Program-made: the position numbers and the translations under genes | Notes under the pieces: generated by a model | Database searches by the model: none | What the model was told of the DNA's origin: nothing | The model's input: only the letters and a program-made list of their open reading frames with translations | In this document: positions 1-6,026 of the stretch, one piece after another | How positions within the stretch are numbered: the first letter of the stretch is position 1 | Layout of the letters: each line of letters opens with the position of its first letter | DNA from: Pseudomonadales bacterium | GTDB taxonomy: Bacteria > Pseudomonadota > Gammaproteobacteria > Pseudomonadales > UBA7239 | Assembly: GCA_020443005.1 (NCBI GenBank) | Contig: JAGRJA010000007.1 | Span: 1-7,387 of the forward strand | Direction: 5' to 3' | Length of the DNA stretch: 7,387 bases

Positions 1-108
1 AGAGTCGGTGGGATAGGCTATAACGCCTCCCTTGCGGATAATCTCCACGGCCTGGGTGATCAACCTGCTTTGCGGGTTGTCAGGGTGGATAACGAAAAAC
101 TGGCTCAT
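1..108 (-). CDS. yciO: YciO-type Sua5/YrdC-family protein, N-terminal fragment
   Basis: The first 36 codons are present, from an ATG at 108-106, and the gene runs off the left edge. The protein begins MSQFFVIHPDNPQSRL and continues to KGGVIAYPTDS at the edge. From memory this is nearly identical to the start of E. coli YciO (MSQFF.IHPDNPQ.RLI.QAVEI.RKGGVI.YPTDS). The KGG-x-x-x-YPTDS segment is the beginning of the Sua5/YrdC fold, whose well-studied members make threonylcarbamoyl-AMP for tRNA t6A37. YciO is a paralogous branch, and its physiological role is less certain than that of TsaC/YrdC, so the enzyme activity is inferred. It diverges from the VC0807-type gene. In E. coli the gene lies near rluB, which suggests, by inference, similar neighbours to the left. 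The ribosome binding site is weak (GTGAG about 7 nt upstream). Confidence 0.9.
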   Translation of the reverse strand, partial: MSQFFVIHPDNPQSRLITQAVEIIRKGGVIAYPTDS

Positions 109-137
109 GGCAGCTCACAATGGCAACGGGAAAAAAT

Positions 138-168
138 TTGCGCGATTATGAAATGACTGAGGTAGAAT
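138..168 (+). promoter_or_regulatory. Candidate promoter for the VC0807-yciI-ygiM genes
   Basis: TAGAAT at 163-168 is a five-of-six match to the -10 box. The best upstream partner is TTGCGC at 138-143, with a long 19-nt spacer, so the -35 is weak. Transcription would begin near 175, just ahead of the Shine-Dalgarno at 182-188, giving a short leader. It shares DNA with the opposing yciO promoter. Confidence 0.35.
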
Positions 169-173
169 GTCGA
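145..173 (-). promoter_or_regulatory. Candidate sigma70 promoter for yciO
   Basis: Read on the minus strand, TCGACA (173-168) and CATAAT (150-145) each match the -35 and -10 consensus at five of six positions and are separated by exactly 17 nt. Transcription would begin near 138, giving a leader of about 30 nt before the yciO ATG at 108. The site overlaps the candidate forward promoter. It is predicted from consensus only. Confidence 0.5.
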
Positions 174-181
174 CCTCATTC

Positions 182-190
182 AGGGGGGAA
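182..190 (+). promoter_or_regulatory. Ribosome binding site that fixes the VC0807-type start
   Basis: A purine-rich AGGGGGGAA lies immediately before the ATG at 192. The upstream in-frame ATG at 120 has no such site and lies within the promoter region and close to yciO, so 192 is the better start. Confidence 0.65.
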
Positions 191-191
191 A

Positions 192-911
192 ATGACGGAA
201 AGCGAAAATACGCGCCTATCCAGCGGGAACAAAGGTAAATTAGGCGAGCTGATCTGGAATTTACTGTTCAACATTATTCTGCCAACCCTTATTCTGACCA
301 AACTCAGTGGCGAATCTGCCCTCGGCACAAAAATGGCGATAGTTGTCGCTCTCGCCTTTCCCATCGCCTATGGCATGAAGGATTTTGCATCAAACGGCAA
401 GATCAATTTTTTTTCGGCGCTGGGCATTATTAATGTTTCACTGACTGGCGGCATTAGCCTTCTTGAACTTGATGCCAGCTACATCGCTATCAAGGAAGCC
501 ACAATTCCGACGCTCTTTGGCCTCGCTGTACTTATATCTGTCAGAACTCCCTACCCGCTGATCAACACACTCATTTTCAATGAGCTTGTCATGAAAGTAG
601 ACAAAATCAGGCAATCCCTGAAAGAAAGAAACAACACAGCTTCATTTGAACGCGCAATGACGAATGCCAATTACATTGTTTCAGGCTCATTTTTCCTCTC
701 TGCAATCCTGAATTATGGTCTGGCCCGTTATCTCCTGACCAGCCCACCCGGCACAGAAGCCTTTAACCAGGAACTCGGCAGAATGACTGCTCTCAGCTAC
801 CCTGTTATCGCCTTGCCTTCGACTGCTGTTCTGATGCTGGCCTTGTGGTACCTGTTTCATAAAATCCATCAGCTGACCGGCCTTGAACTTGAGGATATCG
901 TCAACACATAA
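192..911 (+). CDS. VC0807-family integral membrane protein
   Basis: This gene encodes a 239-residue protein of unknown function with about six hydrophobic segments, near residues 20-38, 46-62, 72-92, 104-118, 161-183 and 200-224. The N-terminus is hydrophilic with no cleavable signal, and a charged loop (about 134-160, rich in K, R, E and N) separates segments 4 and 5. It resembles the VC0807-type membrane proteins of gammaproteobacteria; that assignment is from memory of the family. An in-frame ATG at 120 would add 24 residues, but they are hydrophilic, lack a Shine-Dalgarno and would span the promoter, so the start at 192 is preferred. yciI follows after 33 nt on the same strand, which suggests cotranscription. 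In many relatives YciI lies near another small multispanning membrane protein (YciB, septation protein A). Whether this protein has a comparable role is unknown. Confidence 0.75.
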   Translation: MTESENTRLSSGNKGKLGELIWNLLFNIILPTLILTKLSGESALGTKMAIVVALAFPIAYGMKDFASNGKINFFSALGIINVSLTGGISLLELDASYIAIKEATIPTLFGLAVLISVRTPYPLINTLIFNELVMKVDKIRQSLKERNNTASFERAMTNANYIVSGSFFLSAILNYGLARYLLTSPPGTEAFNQELGRMTALSYPVIALPSTAVLMLALWYLFHKIHQLTGLELEDIVNT

Positions 912-944
912 CATACCGTAAACCCTAACCCTGAAGAATTTTTT

Positions 945-1244
945 ATGCTATACGCCATTATCAGTACCGACATTGCAGAAAGCCTGCCACTGCGACAAAA
1001 AGCACGCGAGGAACATCTGGCCCGTCTGCGTGAACTGAAAAACACAGGGCGGCTTTTTGTCGCCGGGCCGCACCCCGCCATCGATACGGAAGAACCGGGC
1101 GAATCGGGTTTCAGTGGCAGCCTGATTATTGCCGAGTTTGACTCACTCGAAGCTGCCCGCTCATGGGCAGAAGACGATCCTTACATCAAGGCAGGCGTTT
1201 ATGCGTCCAGCATCGTCAAGCCCTTCAAAAAGGTTTTGCCCTGA
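945..1244 (+). CDS. yciI: YciI family protein
   Basis: This gene encodes a 99-residue cytoplasmic protein that aligns from end to end with E. coli YciI, with the same length, the same MLY start, EHLARL helix, AGPxPAxD segment, GFSGSLIIAEFDSLEAARSWA core, DPYIKAGVY segment and VKPFKKV tail. The fold is a small ferredoxin-like alpha/beta sandwich. His24, in the HLARL motif, corresponds to the conserved histidine proposed as a putative active-site residue in the family, but no substrate is established for YciI itself. The gene lies 33 nt after the VC0807-type gene and 46 nt before the ygiM-like gene, all on one strand, so a three-gene operon is likely. The ribosome binding site is modest (GAAGAA about 7 nt before the ATG). 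The family call is secure; the biochemical role is not. Confidence 0.93.
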   Translation: MLYAIISTDIAESLPLRQKAREEHLARLRELKNTGRLFVAGPHPAIDTEEPGESGFSGSLIIAEFDSLEAARSWAEDDPYIKAGVYASSIVKPFKKVLP

Positions 1245-1290
1245 ACACCATTACCCTGAAATTATTGCACTGAAACACAACAGGAAATCG

Positions 1291-1962
1291 ATGAACAGTT
1301 TCAAACATTTTTTTGTACTCTTGTTTTTTATTTACAGTGGATCCGCTTTTGCTGAAACCTGGTATGTATCGGACATGCAATATGTGCCACTTCGAAGTGG
1401 CCCGGGTAATGACTACCGTATTATCCACAAGGGCTTGCCCTCTGGCACAGCAATGACGATCATTGAAATTGACAGGGACACTGGCTACAGCAAGATAAAA
1501 ACACTCAAGGGAACTGAAGGATGGATAAGATCACAATATCTGGTTGACGAACCAACCGCAAAAATCCAGCTCGACGAACTCAAGATGAAGATTGAGCGAT
1601 CCAGTCAATCGAATGCAGAAAATCAGGCCACTATCGACGAACTCTCACGCACTGTTGAAAATCTCGAAACAGAAAAAAGCGCAATTGAGGCCTCACTGGC
1701 AAAGACAGCCGCAGAACTGACTGAACTCAAAAAGATTTCCGGGAGTACAGTTGAAATCAACCAGAAAAACAAAATCCTTCTGCAGAAAAATCATCTACTG
1801 GAAAATGAGCTGGATGTACTGAAAGCAGAAAACCAGAGGCTTGAACAAAGCAGCGACAGAAAAATGTTTCTTCAGGGTGGCGGCATGGTTCTTGTCGCCC
1901 TTTTACTCGGCGTATGGTTAAGTGGCATAAAAAGACGAAAATCCTACAGTAGTGGCTGGTAA
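1291..1962 (+). CDS. ygiM: YgiM-like SH3 domain protein (TIGR04211 type), membrane anchored
   Basis: This gene encodes a 223-residue protein. Residues 1-21 form a signal peptide (MNSFKHFFVLLFFIYSGSAFA, probable cut before ETWYVSD). Residues 24-85 form a bacterial SH3b domain with LRSGPGNDYRII and GWIRSQYL. Residues 91-189 are a long charged heptad-like stretch predicted to be a coiled coil. Residues 193-212 are a C-terminal membrane helix followed by a short KRRKS-rich cytoplasmic tail. This order (signal, SH3, coiled coil, C-terminal anchor) is that of E. coli YgiM. It would place the SH3 domain and coil in the periplasm, attached to the inner membrane. SH3b domains often bind peptidoglycan or envelope partners, but the ligand here is unknown. 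The start at 1291 is chosen because it opens directly into the signal peptide and has AGGA five nt upstream. An upstream start at 1129 would overlap yciI and bury the signal. The symbol is by similarity of architecture. Confidence 0.85.
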   Translation: MNSFKHFFVLLFFIYSGSAFAETWYVSDMQYVPLRSGPGNDYRIIHKGLPSGTAMTIIEIDRDTGYSKIKTLKGTEGWIRSQYLVDEPTAKIQLDELKMKIERSSQSNAENQATIDELSRTVENLETEKSAIEASLAKTAAELTELKKISGSTVEINQKNKILLQKNHLLENELDVLKAENQRLEQSSDRKMFLQGGGMVLVALLLGVWLSGIKRRKSYSSGW

Positions 1963-2100
1963 GCTGCTGTTCGACTGAAGGTTCAGCCACCGGTTATACA
2001 TAATGTAATATTGAATGCTTTGACACAGAAAACCCAATGCCCGGCACCCTTATAGGGACGAGGGTTAATGAAAAGAACCGTCAAAGCCGCTTGAAACAGC

Positions 2101-2104
2101 GAGG
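2101..2104 (+). promoter_or_regulatory. Ribosome binding site for a GTG start (prolyl isomerase)
   Basis: GAGG lies seven nt before GTG at 2112. This GTG opens directly into a signal peptide, while the ATG at 2037 would add 25 polar residues before it and has no comparable site. Confidence 0.6.
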
Positions 2105-2111
2105 AATTTTT

Positions 2112-2792
2112 GTGCGAAAACTTATCTTTTCTATCTGCGGCTTGTTTTTAAGCCTGGTGATTGGCAGTGTCAATGCATCCGAAATAAACAGCGCAGACCT
2201 CCTGCCGACCAAAACCCAGCAACATACTGAAAAAAAAGGAAGCAATACAGAATCCGGCCCGCAAGCCGGGGAAACAACAATACAAGTAGTGTTCAAAACA
2301 AGTCTAGGCCAGTTTGTTCTGGAGCTCGATGCCGAACATGCACCACGGACAGTAGACAATTTCCTCGCGTATGTCGATGAAGGGTTCTACAACAACACAC
2401 TCTTTCATCGGGTAATTCCGGGTTTTGTTATACAGGGTGGTGGCATGACACCTGCTATGCAAAAGAAAAAAACCAAACAGCCCGTCATCAATGAGTCCAA
2501 TAACGGTTTGAAAAACAGTCGCGGCACAATTTCAATGGCCAGAACGGCCCATCCCGACAGTGCAACATCACAATTTTTCATCAATGTCGCTGATAATACC
2601 GGGCTCGATGCCATGGGAGGCAGGCCCGGTTATACCGTATTTGGCAATGTGGTGGAGGGAATGGATGTCATTGACAGGATTGTAGCCGTTCCAACCGGCA
2701 ATTTTGGCATGTACCAGGATGTTCCCAAAGAACCTGTTTTGACCATCAATGCACATCGTATCCAGCACAGCCAGACGAAGGATAAGCCTTGA
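2112..2792 (+). CDS. Exported cyclophilin-type peptidyl-prolyl cis-trans isomerase
   Basis: This gene encodes a 226-residue protein that should catalyse cis-trans isomerisation of X-Pro bonds during folding of envelope proteins. Residues 1-22 look like a signal peptide (start RKLIF, probable cleavage after VNA), followed by a polar linker at about 23-55 and then the cyclophilin domain to about residue 217. Visible signatures are FHRVIPGFVIQGGG (98-111), MARTAHPDSATSQFFIN (142-158) and GYTVFGNVVEGMDVID (173-188). Arg100, Phe105, Gln108 and Phe156 match human CypA R55, F60, Q63 and F113. The position of the cyclosporin-binding Trp121 is Gly164, so cyclosporin A binding is expected to be weak. 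Overall the protein resembles E. coli PpiA but with a longer N-terminal linker. Location is periplasmic, by inference from the signal peptide. The GTG start is preferred over an ATG at 2037. Its stop overlaps the start of pdxJ. Confidence 0.92.
   Translation: MRKLIFSICGLFLSLVIGSVNASEINSADLLPTKTQQHTEKKGSNTESGPQAGETTIQVVFKTSLGQFVLELDAEHAPRTVDNFLAYVDEGFYNNTLFHRVIPGFVIQGGGMTPAMQKKKTKQPVINESNNGLKNSRGTISMARTAHPDSATSQFFINVADNTGLDAMGGRPGYTVFGNVVEGMDVIDRIVAVPTGNFGMYQDVPKEPVLTINAHRIQHSQTKDKP
2777..2782 (+). promoter_or_regulatory. Ribosome binding site for the pdxJ TTG start
   Basis: GAAGGA lies six nt before TTG at 2789, inside the end of the prolyl isomerase gene. It supports initiation at the rare TTG, whose last two bases are also the first two of the preceding TGA stop. 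Confidence 0.65.
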
Positions 2793-3544
2793 TAAAACTC
2801 AGCGTTAACATCAATAAAATAGCCCTCTTGAGGAATTCACGGCCCGGTAACAATCCCGATTTGATTGCTTACGCAAGACATTGCATTGAAGCCGGTGCTC
2901 AGGGTATCACTGTTCACCCACGCCCGGACCAGCGCCACATACGCGCATCTGACATTGAACCACTCTCACACCTGATTCAGTCTTTCGAGAACAGAGAGTT
3001 CAATATGGAAGGGAATCCTTTCAGCGAAGCTCAAGGCAGCTACCCCGGCTTTATTGAACTTGTCACAAAGTACAAGCCCGACCAGTGCACTCTCGTTCCG
3101 GACAGTTTGCACCAATTAACTTCTGATCATGGCTTTAACCTGAAGTCCGAAGGTGATCTGCTGCAACCCTTGATACGCAGACTCAAGGATGAAGGTATCA
3201 GGGTCAGCCTTTTCATGGATGCACAACCGGATCAGATTGAAATCGCCGCAGCCATCGGCGCTGATCGCATCGAACTTTATACAGGCCCATTCGCACACGC
3301 TTTCGACAGCCAGGATAAAAATGAGATGGATCGCATCTATGCTGAACACTGCAAGTCAGCACTAAGGGCTCATCAATTGGGTATGGCCGTCAATGCAGGC
3401 CACGACCTCAATCGCCAAAACCTGCAAATGTATGCAAGGCTTCCTCACCTGCAGGAAGTATCGATAGGTCACGCACTCACTATTGACAGCATTTATGAAG
3501 GGCTGGAAAAAACTGTCCAAGGCTACCTTGCATGTCTGCAGTAA
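2789..3544 (+). CDS. pdxJ: Pyridoxine 5'-phosphate synthase, Bacteroidota-like form
   Basis: This gene encodes a 251-residue TIM-barrel enzyme that condenses 1-deoxy-D-xylulose 5-phosphate with 3-amino-2-oxopropyl phosphate to give pyridoxine 5'-phosphate, the last ring-forming step of DXP-dependent vitamin B6 synthesis. Catalytic and substrate residues of E. coli PdxJ are matched: His43 (H45), Arg45 (R47), His50 (H52), Glu74 (E72) and His205 (H193), within ITVHPRPDQRHIR, FNMEGNP and NAGHDL. SVNINK at the start, VHPRPD, LVPD, RIELYTGP, NAGHDL and EVSIGHAL follow the Bacteroidota PdxJ pattern as I recall it; the E. coli enzyme has VNIDHIATL, VHLRED, LEMA and NAGHGL. The start is TTG with GAAGGA upstream, overlapping the isomerase stop by 4 nt (TTGA), and the 3' end overlaps the methyltransferase by 13 nt. 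Most gammaproteobacteria keep pdxJ next to recO/acpS, so this location is unusual. Function is well supported; the lineage is inferred. Confidence 0.92.
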   Translation: MIKLSVNINKIALLRNSRPGNNPDLIAYARHCIEAGAQGITVHPRPDQRHIRASDIEPLSHLIQSFENREFNMEGNPFSEAQGSYPGFIELVTKYKPDQCTLVPDSLHQLTSDHGFNLKSEGDLLQPLIRRLKDEGIRVSLFMDAQPDQIEIAAAIGADRIELYTGPFAHAFDSQDKNEMDRIYAEHCKSALRAHQLGMAVNAGHDLNRQNLQMYARLPHLQEVSIGHALTIDSIYEGLEKTVQGYLACLQ

Positions 3545-4317
3545 GTGCCGGCAAGACTCGACCGGGCAAGGCACAACGAAACAGGCTGCTGACAATCTAT
3601 GGTCGCAAGCCAGTATTTGAAGCGCTCCAGGATGACTCACTGAGTATTTTTCGATTACATCTGGCAACTTCCAATAAAAGCGCCGAAATTCTGGATAAAA
3701 CGGTAGCACTGGCGCGACAACGAAACATAGAGATCTGCTACCACAGCAGAATTGAGCTTTCCCGGATTTCCAAAACAGCGAAACAGGATCAGGGCGTTGC
3801 TCTGGATATCGTCCATGAGGGCTTTATGGACATGCCTGCATTTATCGAAAAAAAGGCAGGTTCTCCCTTTCGCCTGCTGGCACTGGACAACATCACCAAC
3901 CCTCAAAACATTGGCATGATTATTCGATCAACAGCGGCAAGTAAAACCATTGATGGGGTTATCATACCTGAAGCAGGTTGCGCCAAACTCGACCCTCTGG
4001 TTATCAAGGCAAGCGCAGGTACGCTTTTTAAATGCACAATTATTCGCTGCAGGCAACTCGCCGATGTCATCAACCCTGAAATGACTGCCGGATGTGACAT
4101 CTGTATTCTCGATGGGAACGGGAAGCAGTCTGTTTTTGATTACGCGCCCGCAGGAAATGCGATTTTTGTTTTAGGCAATGAAAGTAACGGCGTAAGTGCC
4201 GGGATAAGAAAAACAGCAAGCAAAAAACTCTATATACCCATGAATAACGGCGTCGAGTCACTGAATGTAGCAGCAGCTGCAACACTGGTCAGTTTTTACC
4301 TGTCGATAAAAAGCTGA
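3532..4317 (+). CDS. SpoU/TrmH-family RNA methyltransferase
   Basis: This gene encodes a 261-residue SPOUT-class, S-adenosylmethionine-dependent methyltransferase that most likely 2'-O-methylates a tRNA or rRNA nucleotide in the cytoplasm. Residues about 19-95 form the N-terminal substrate-binding (L30e-like) domain, starting with IYGRKPVFEAL. Residues about 113-258 form the SpoU catalytic domain with the three family motifs: motif 1 NITNPQNIGMIIRS (120-133, with the catalytic Arg at 132), motif 2 VLGNESNGV (213-221) and motif 3 IPMNNGVESLNVAAA (235-249), which forms the knotted SAM site. Length is close to that of RlmB, but the sequence does not let me assign it to RlmB or another member, so no symbol is given. 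The start ATG lies inside pdxJ (13-nt overlap), with AAGG nine nt upstream, which suggests translational coupling. The stop is 4 nt from that of the converging GGDEF-EAL gene. Confidence 0.9.
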   Translation: MSAVSAGKTRPGKAQRNRLLTIYGRKPVFEALQDDSLSIFRLHLATSNKSAEILDKTVALARQRNIEICYHSRIELSRISKTAKQDQGVALDIVHEGFMDMPAFIEKKAGSPFRLLALDNITNPQNIGMIIRSTAASKTIDGVIIPEAGCAKLDPLVIKASAGTLFKCTIIRCRQLADVINPEMTAGCDICILDGNGKQSVFDYAPAGNAIFVLGNESNGVSAGIRKTASKKLYIPMNNGVESLNVAAAATLVSFYLSIKS

Positions 4318-4321
4318 CCTC

Positions 4322-6025
4322 TCAGGCAATCCTTTCCAGAAAATCTTCAACGGGCAAAGGTTTCGAGTAATAAAATCCCTGATAAAAATCGCACCCGTTT
4401 TCTTTAAGAAACTCCAGTGCCTGCGTATTTTCAACGCCCTCAGCCGTCACCTCCAAACCCAGGTTATGGGCAAGCCCGATAATAGCCGTTGCAATAACCG
4501 CATCATCCGGGTTATCAACAATATCAAGTACAAAGGATTTATCAATTTTAAGCGAATCAATAGGAAAACGCTTCAGATAACTCAGGGAAGAATAACCAGT
4601 ACCAAAATCATCAATTGACATTTTTACACCCATTCTTTTCAATTGATGCAAAACATCCTGACTGATTCGTGTATTTTCCATCAAGGTGCCTTCCGTGATT
4701 TCCAGATCGAGAGAACCCGGAGTAAAGCCGACCTCCCTGAGTACCGATTCAACACTGGCTACGAGGCCGCCCCCACGAAACTGGTAGGCAGAAATATTGA
4801 CGGAAACAATAGCCTCTTTGGGCACCAGACCTCTGTCCTGCCAGCTTTTCCATAGCGTGCATGCTGTTCTCAAAACCCAGTCACCGACCGGAATCACCAG
4901 ACCTGTCTCTTCCAGAAGGTCAATAAAAGAGTCGGGAGGAATCAAGCCGTATTCGGGGTGATGCCATCGCAGCAAAACTTCAGCACCTCTCAACTGCCCT
5001 GTATGGAGGCAAAGCTGGGGCTGAAAATACAGTTCAAGCTCATCCCGGCTCATGGCCTTGTGCAAACTCTGTTCGAGCTGCCTCCTTCTTTCTGCCAGAT
5101 CATCCATATCGGGTGAATAGAACTGGTAATTGTTTCGCCCGACACTCTTCGCCTGATACATGGCGAGGTCAGCACTTTTTATCAGGGTTTCTACATCTGT
5201 GGAGACATCACTCAAGGCTATACCGATACTCGAACCGATAAACATTTCATGACCGTTAATTTCAAAGGGTTCTGAAATCATCTTGATAATGAGTTCGGCA
5301 ACAACCCCTGCCTCCTCTTCGCAAAGAATATTTTCCAGAATCAGGATGAATTCATCGCCACCATAACGGGCAATAATATCGTCATACCGCACACAACGGC
5401 GCAATCGCGCTGCAACTTCCTGTAACAGGTTGTCACCGGCACTATGCCCGAAAGTATCGTTGATCACCTTGAAACGGTCGAGGTCAACAAACAGCACCGC
5501 CACAAGGGTTTTTGTTTCCAATGATTGCTGTAAGGCTTCCTGAAGATGATGATGCAATTGTGGTCTGTTGGCGAGATTGGTCAATGGATCGTGGTAAATC
5601 ATGTGGCTCAATGCAAGCTCAGCCTGCACTTTTTCCCTTCTTGTCTCTGCGTCCCTGAGTTCCCGGTTGATAGCCGGTACCAGTCTTTTCAGACTGTCTT
5701 TCATAATGTAGTCATGGGCCCCGGCCTTCATTGCAGAAACCGCCACATCCTCACCAATCGCTCCTGAAACAATGATAACAGGCACATCAAGATTGGCCTT
5801 TTTAACCAGTTCGAGCGCCTCACGGGAACTGAAACCCGGCATATTATGGTCGGTGATAACCAGCTCCCAACCGGGTTCGCATAAGGCAGATTCCAGCTCG
5901 GACTCACTTTCCACACGGTGAAAAGAGGGATCGTAGCCACCTTTTTTCAATTCACGCACCAATAACAGCGCATCATTTTCAGAGTCGTCAACTATCAATA
6001 CTTTCAGTTTTTTCTGGTTTTCCAT
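4322..6025 (-). CDS. Response regulator with GGDEF and EAL domains (c-di-GMP synthesis and breakdown)
   Basis: This gene encodes a 567-residue protein. Receiver domain, residues about 7-122: acidic pair Asp13/Asp14, phosphoacceptor Asp59 (TDHNMPG), Ser87 and Lys109 (YIMKD). A helical linker (about 123-145) leads to GGDEF at about 146-305: HDPLTNLANR, Asp181 in FVDLDRFKVIND, and an intact YGGDEF at 221-226. An RxxD allosteric site (Arg213-Asp216) sits exactly five residues before GGDEF. EAL at about 320-567: AEVLLRW (EVL variant, Glu349), Asn410 in VNIS, Glu442 in LEITEG, DDFGTGYSS (472-480), Lys493, Glu529 and YQGFYYSKPLP. All catalytic signatures look intact, so both diguanylate cyclase and phosphodiesterase activity are possible; which dominates cannot be read from sequence. 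The ATG at 6025 begins two bases past the end of the upstream regulator stop (TAG-C-ATG) and is preferred over GTG codons at 6037 and 6034. Phosphorylation of Asp59, probably by the nearby kinase, would control output. Confidence 0.95.
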   Translation of the reverse strand: MENQKKLKVLIVDDSENDALLLVRELKKGGYDPSFHRVESESELESALCEPGWELVITDHNMPGFSSREALELVKKANLDVPVIIVSGAIGEDVAVSAMKAGAHDYIMKDSLKRLVPAINRELRDAETRREKVQAELALSHMIYHDPLTNLANRPQLHHHLQEALQQSLETKTLVAVLFVDLDRFKVINDTFGHSAGDNLLQEVAARLRRCVRYDDIIARYGGDEFILILENILCEEEAGVVAELIIKMISEPFEINGHEMFIGSSIGIALSDVSTDVETLIKSADLAMYQAKSVGRNNYQFYSPDMDDLAERRRQLEQSLHKAMSRDELELYFQPQLCLHTGQLRGAEVLLRWHHPEYGLIPPDSFIDLLEETGLVIPVGDWVLRTACTLWKSWQDRGLVPKEAIVSVNISAYQFRGGGLVASVESVLREVGFTPGSLDLEITEGTLMENTRISQDVLHQLKRMGVKMSIDDFGTGYSSLSYLKRFPIDSLKIDKSFVLDIVDNPDDAVIATAIIGLAHNLGLEVTAEGVENTQALEFLKENGCDFYQGFYYSKPLPVEDFLERIA

Positions 6026-6026
6026 G

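Noticed and set aside
120..191. Upstream ATG extension of the VC0807-type gene by 24 residues
   Set aside because: There is no ribosome binding site before 120, the stretch overlaps the promoter region, and a strong AGGGGGG precedes the ATG at 192.
919..935. AACCCTAACCCTGAA run resembling a telomere-like repeat before yciI
   Set aside because: Fewer than three units; no meaning in a bacterial intergenic gap.
1239..1274. Three spaced copies of C-(C/A)-CTGAA between yciI and the ygiM-like gene
   Set aside because: The units are only seven bases, imperfect, and partly inside the coding end of yciI; probably chance.
1952..1990. Inverted repeat GTGGCTG/CAGCCAC spanning the ygiM-like stop codon, with an inner CTGA/TCAG pair
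   Set aside because: The loop is long (25 nt), the inner and outer pairings compete for the same bases, and no T-run follows, so it is not a convincing terminator.
2020..2025. Perfect TTGACA ahead of the prolyl isomerase gene
   Set aside because: No acceptable -10 box lies 15-19 nt downstream; TATAGG at 2051 is 25 nt away. A promoter in 1963-2111 is likely but could not be placed.
2047..2065. CCCTTATAGGG palindrome with a nearby AGGGT that could pair with the same ACCCT
   Set aside because: A four-base stem with a three-base loop is expected by chance, and no regulator or riboswitch motif was recognised.
3362..3709. A 115-codon minus-strand open frame across the pdxJ/methyltransferase junction
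   Set aside because: It is antisense to two well-supported genes, has no recognisable domain, and is best explained as a shadow frame.
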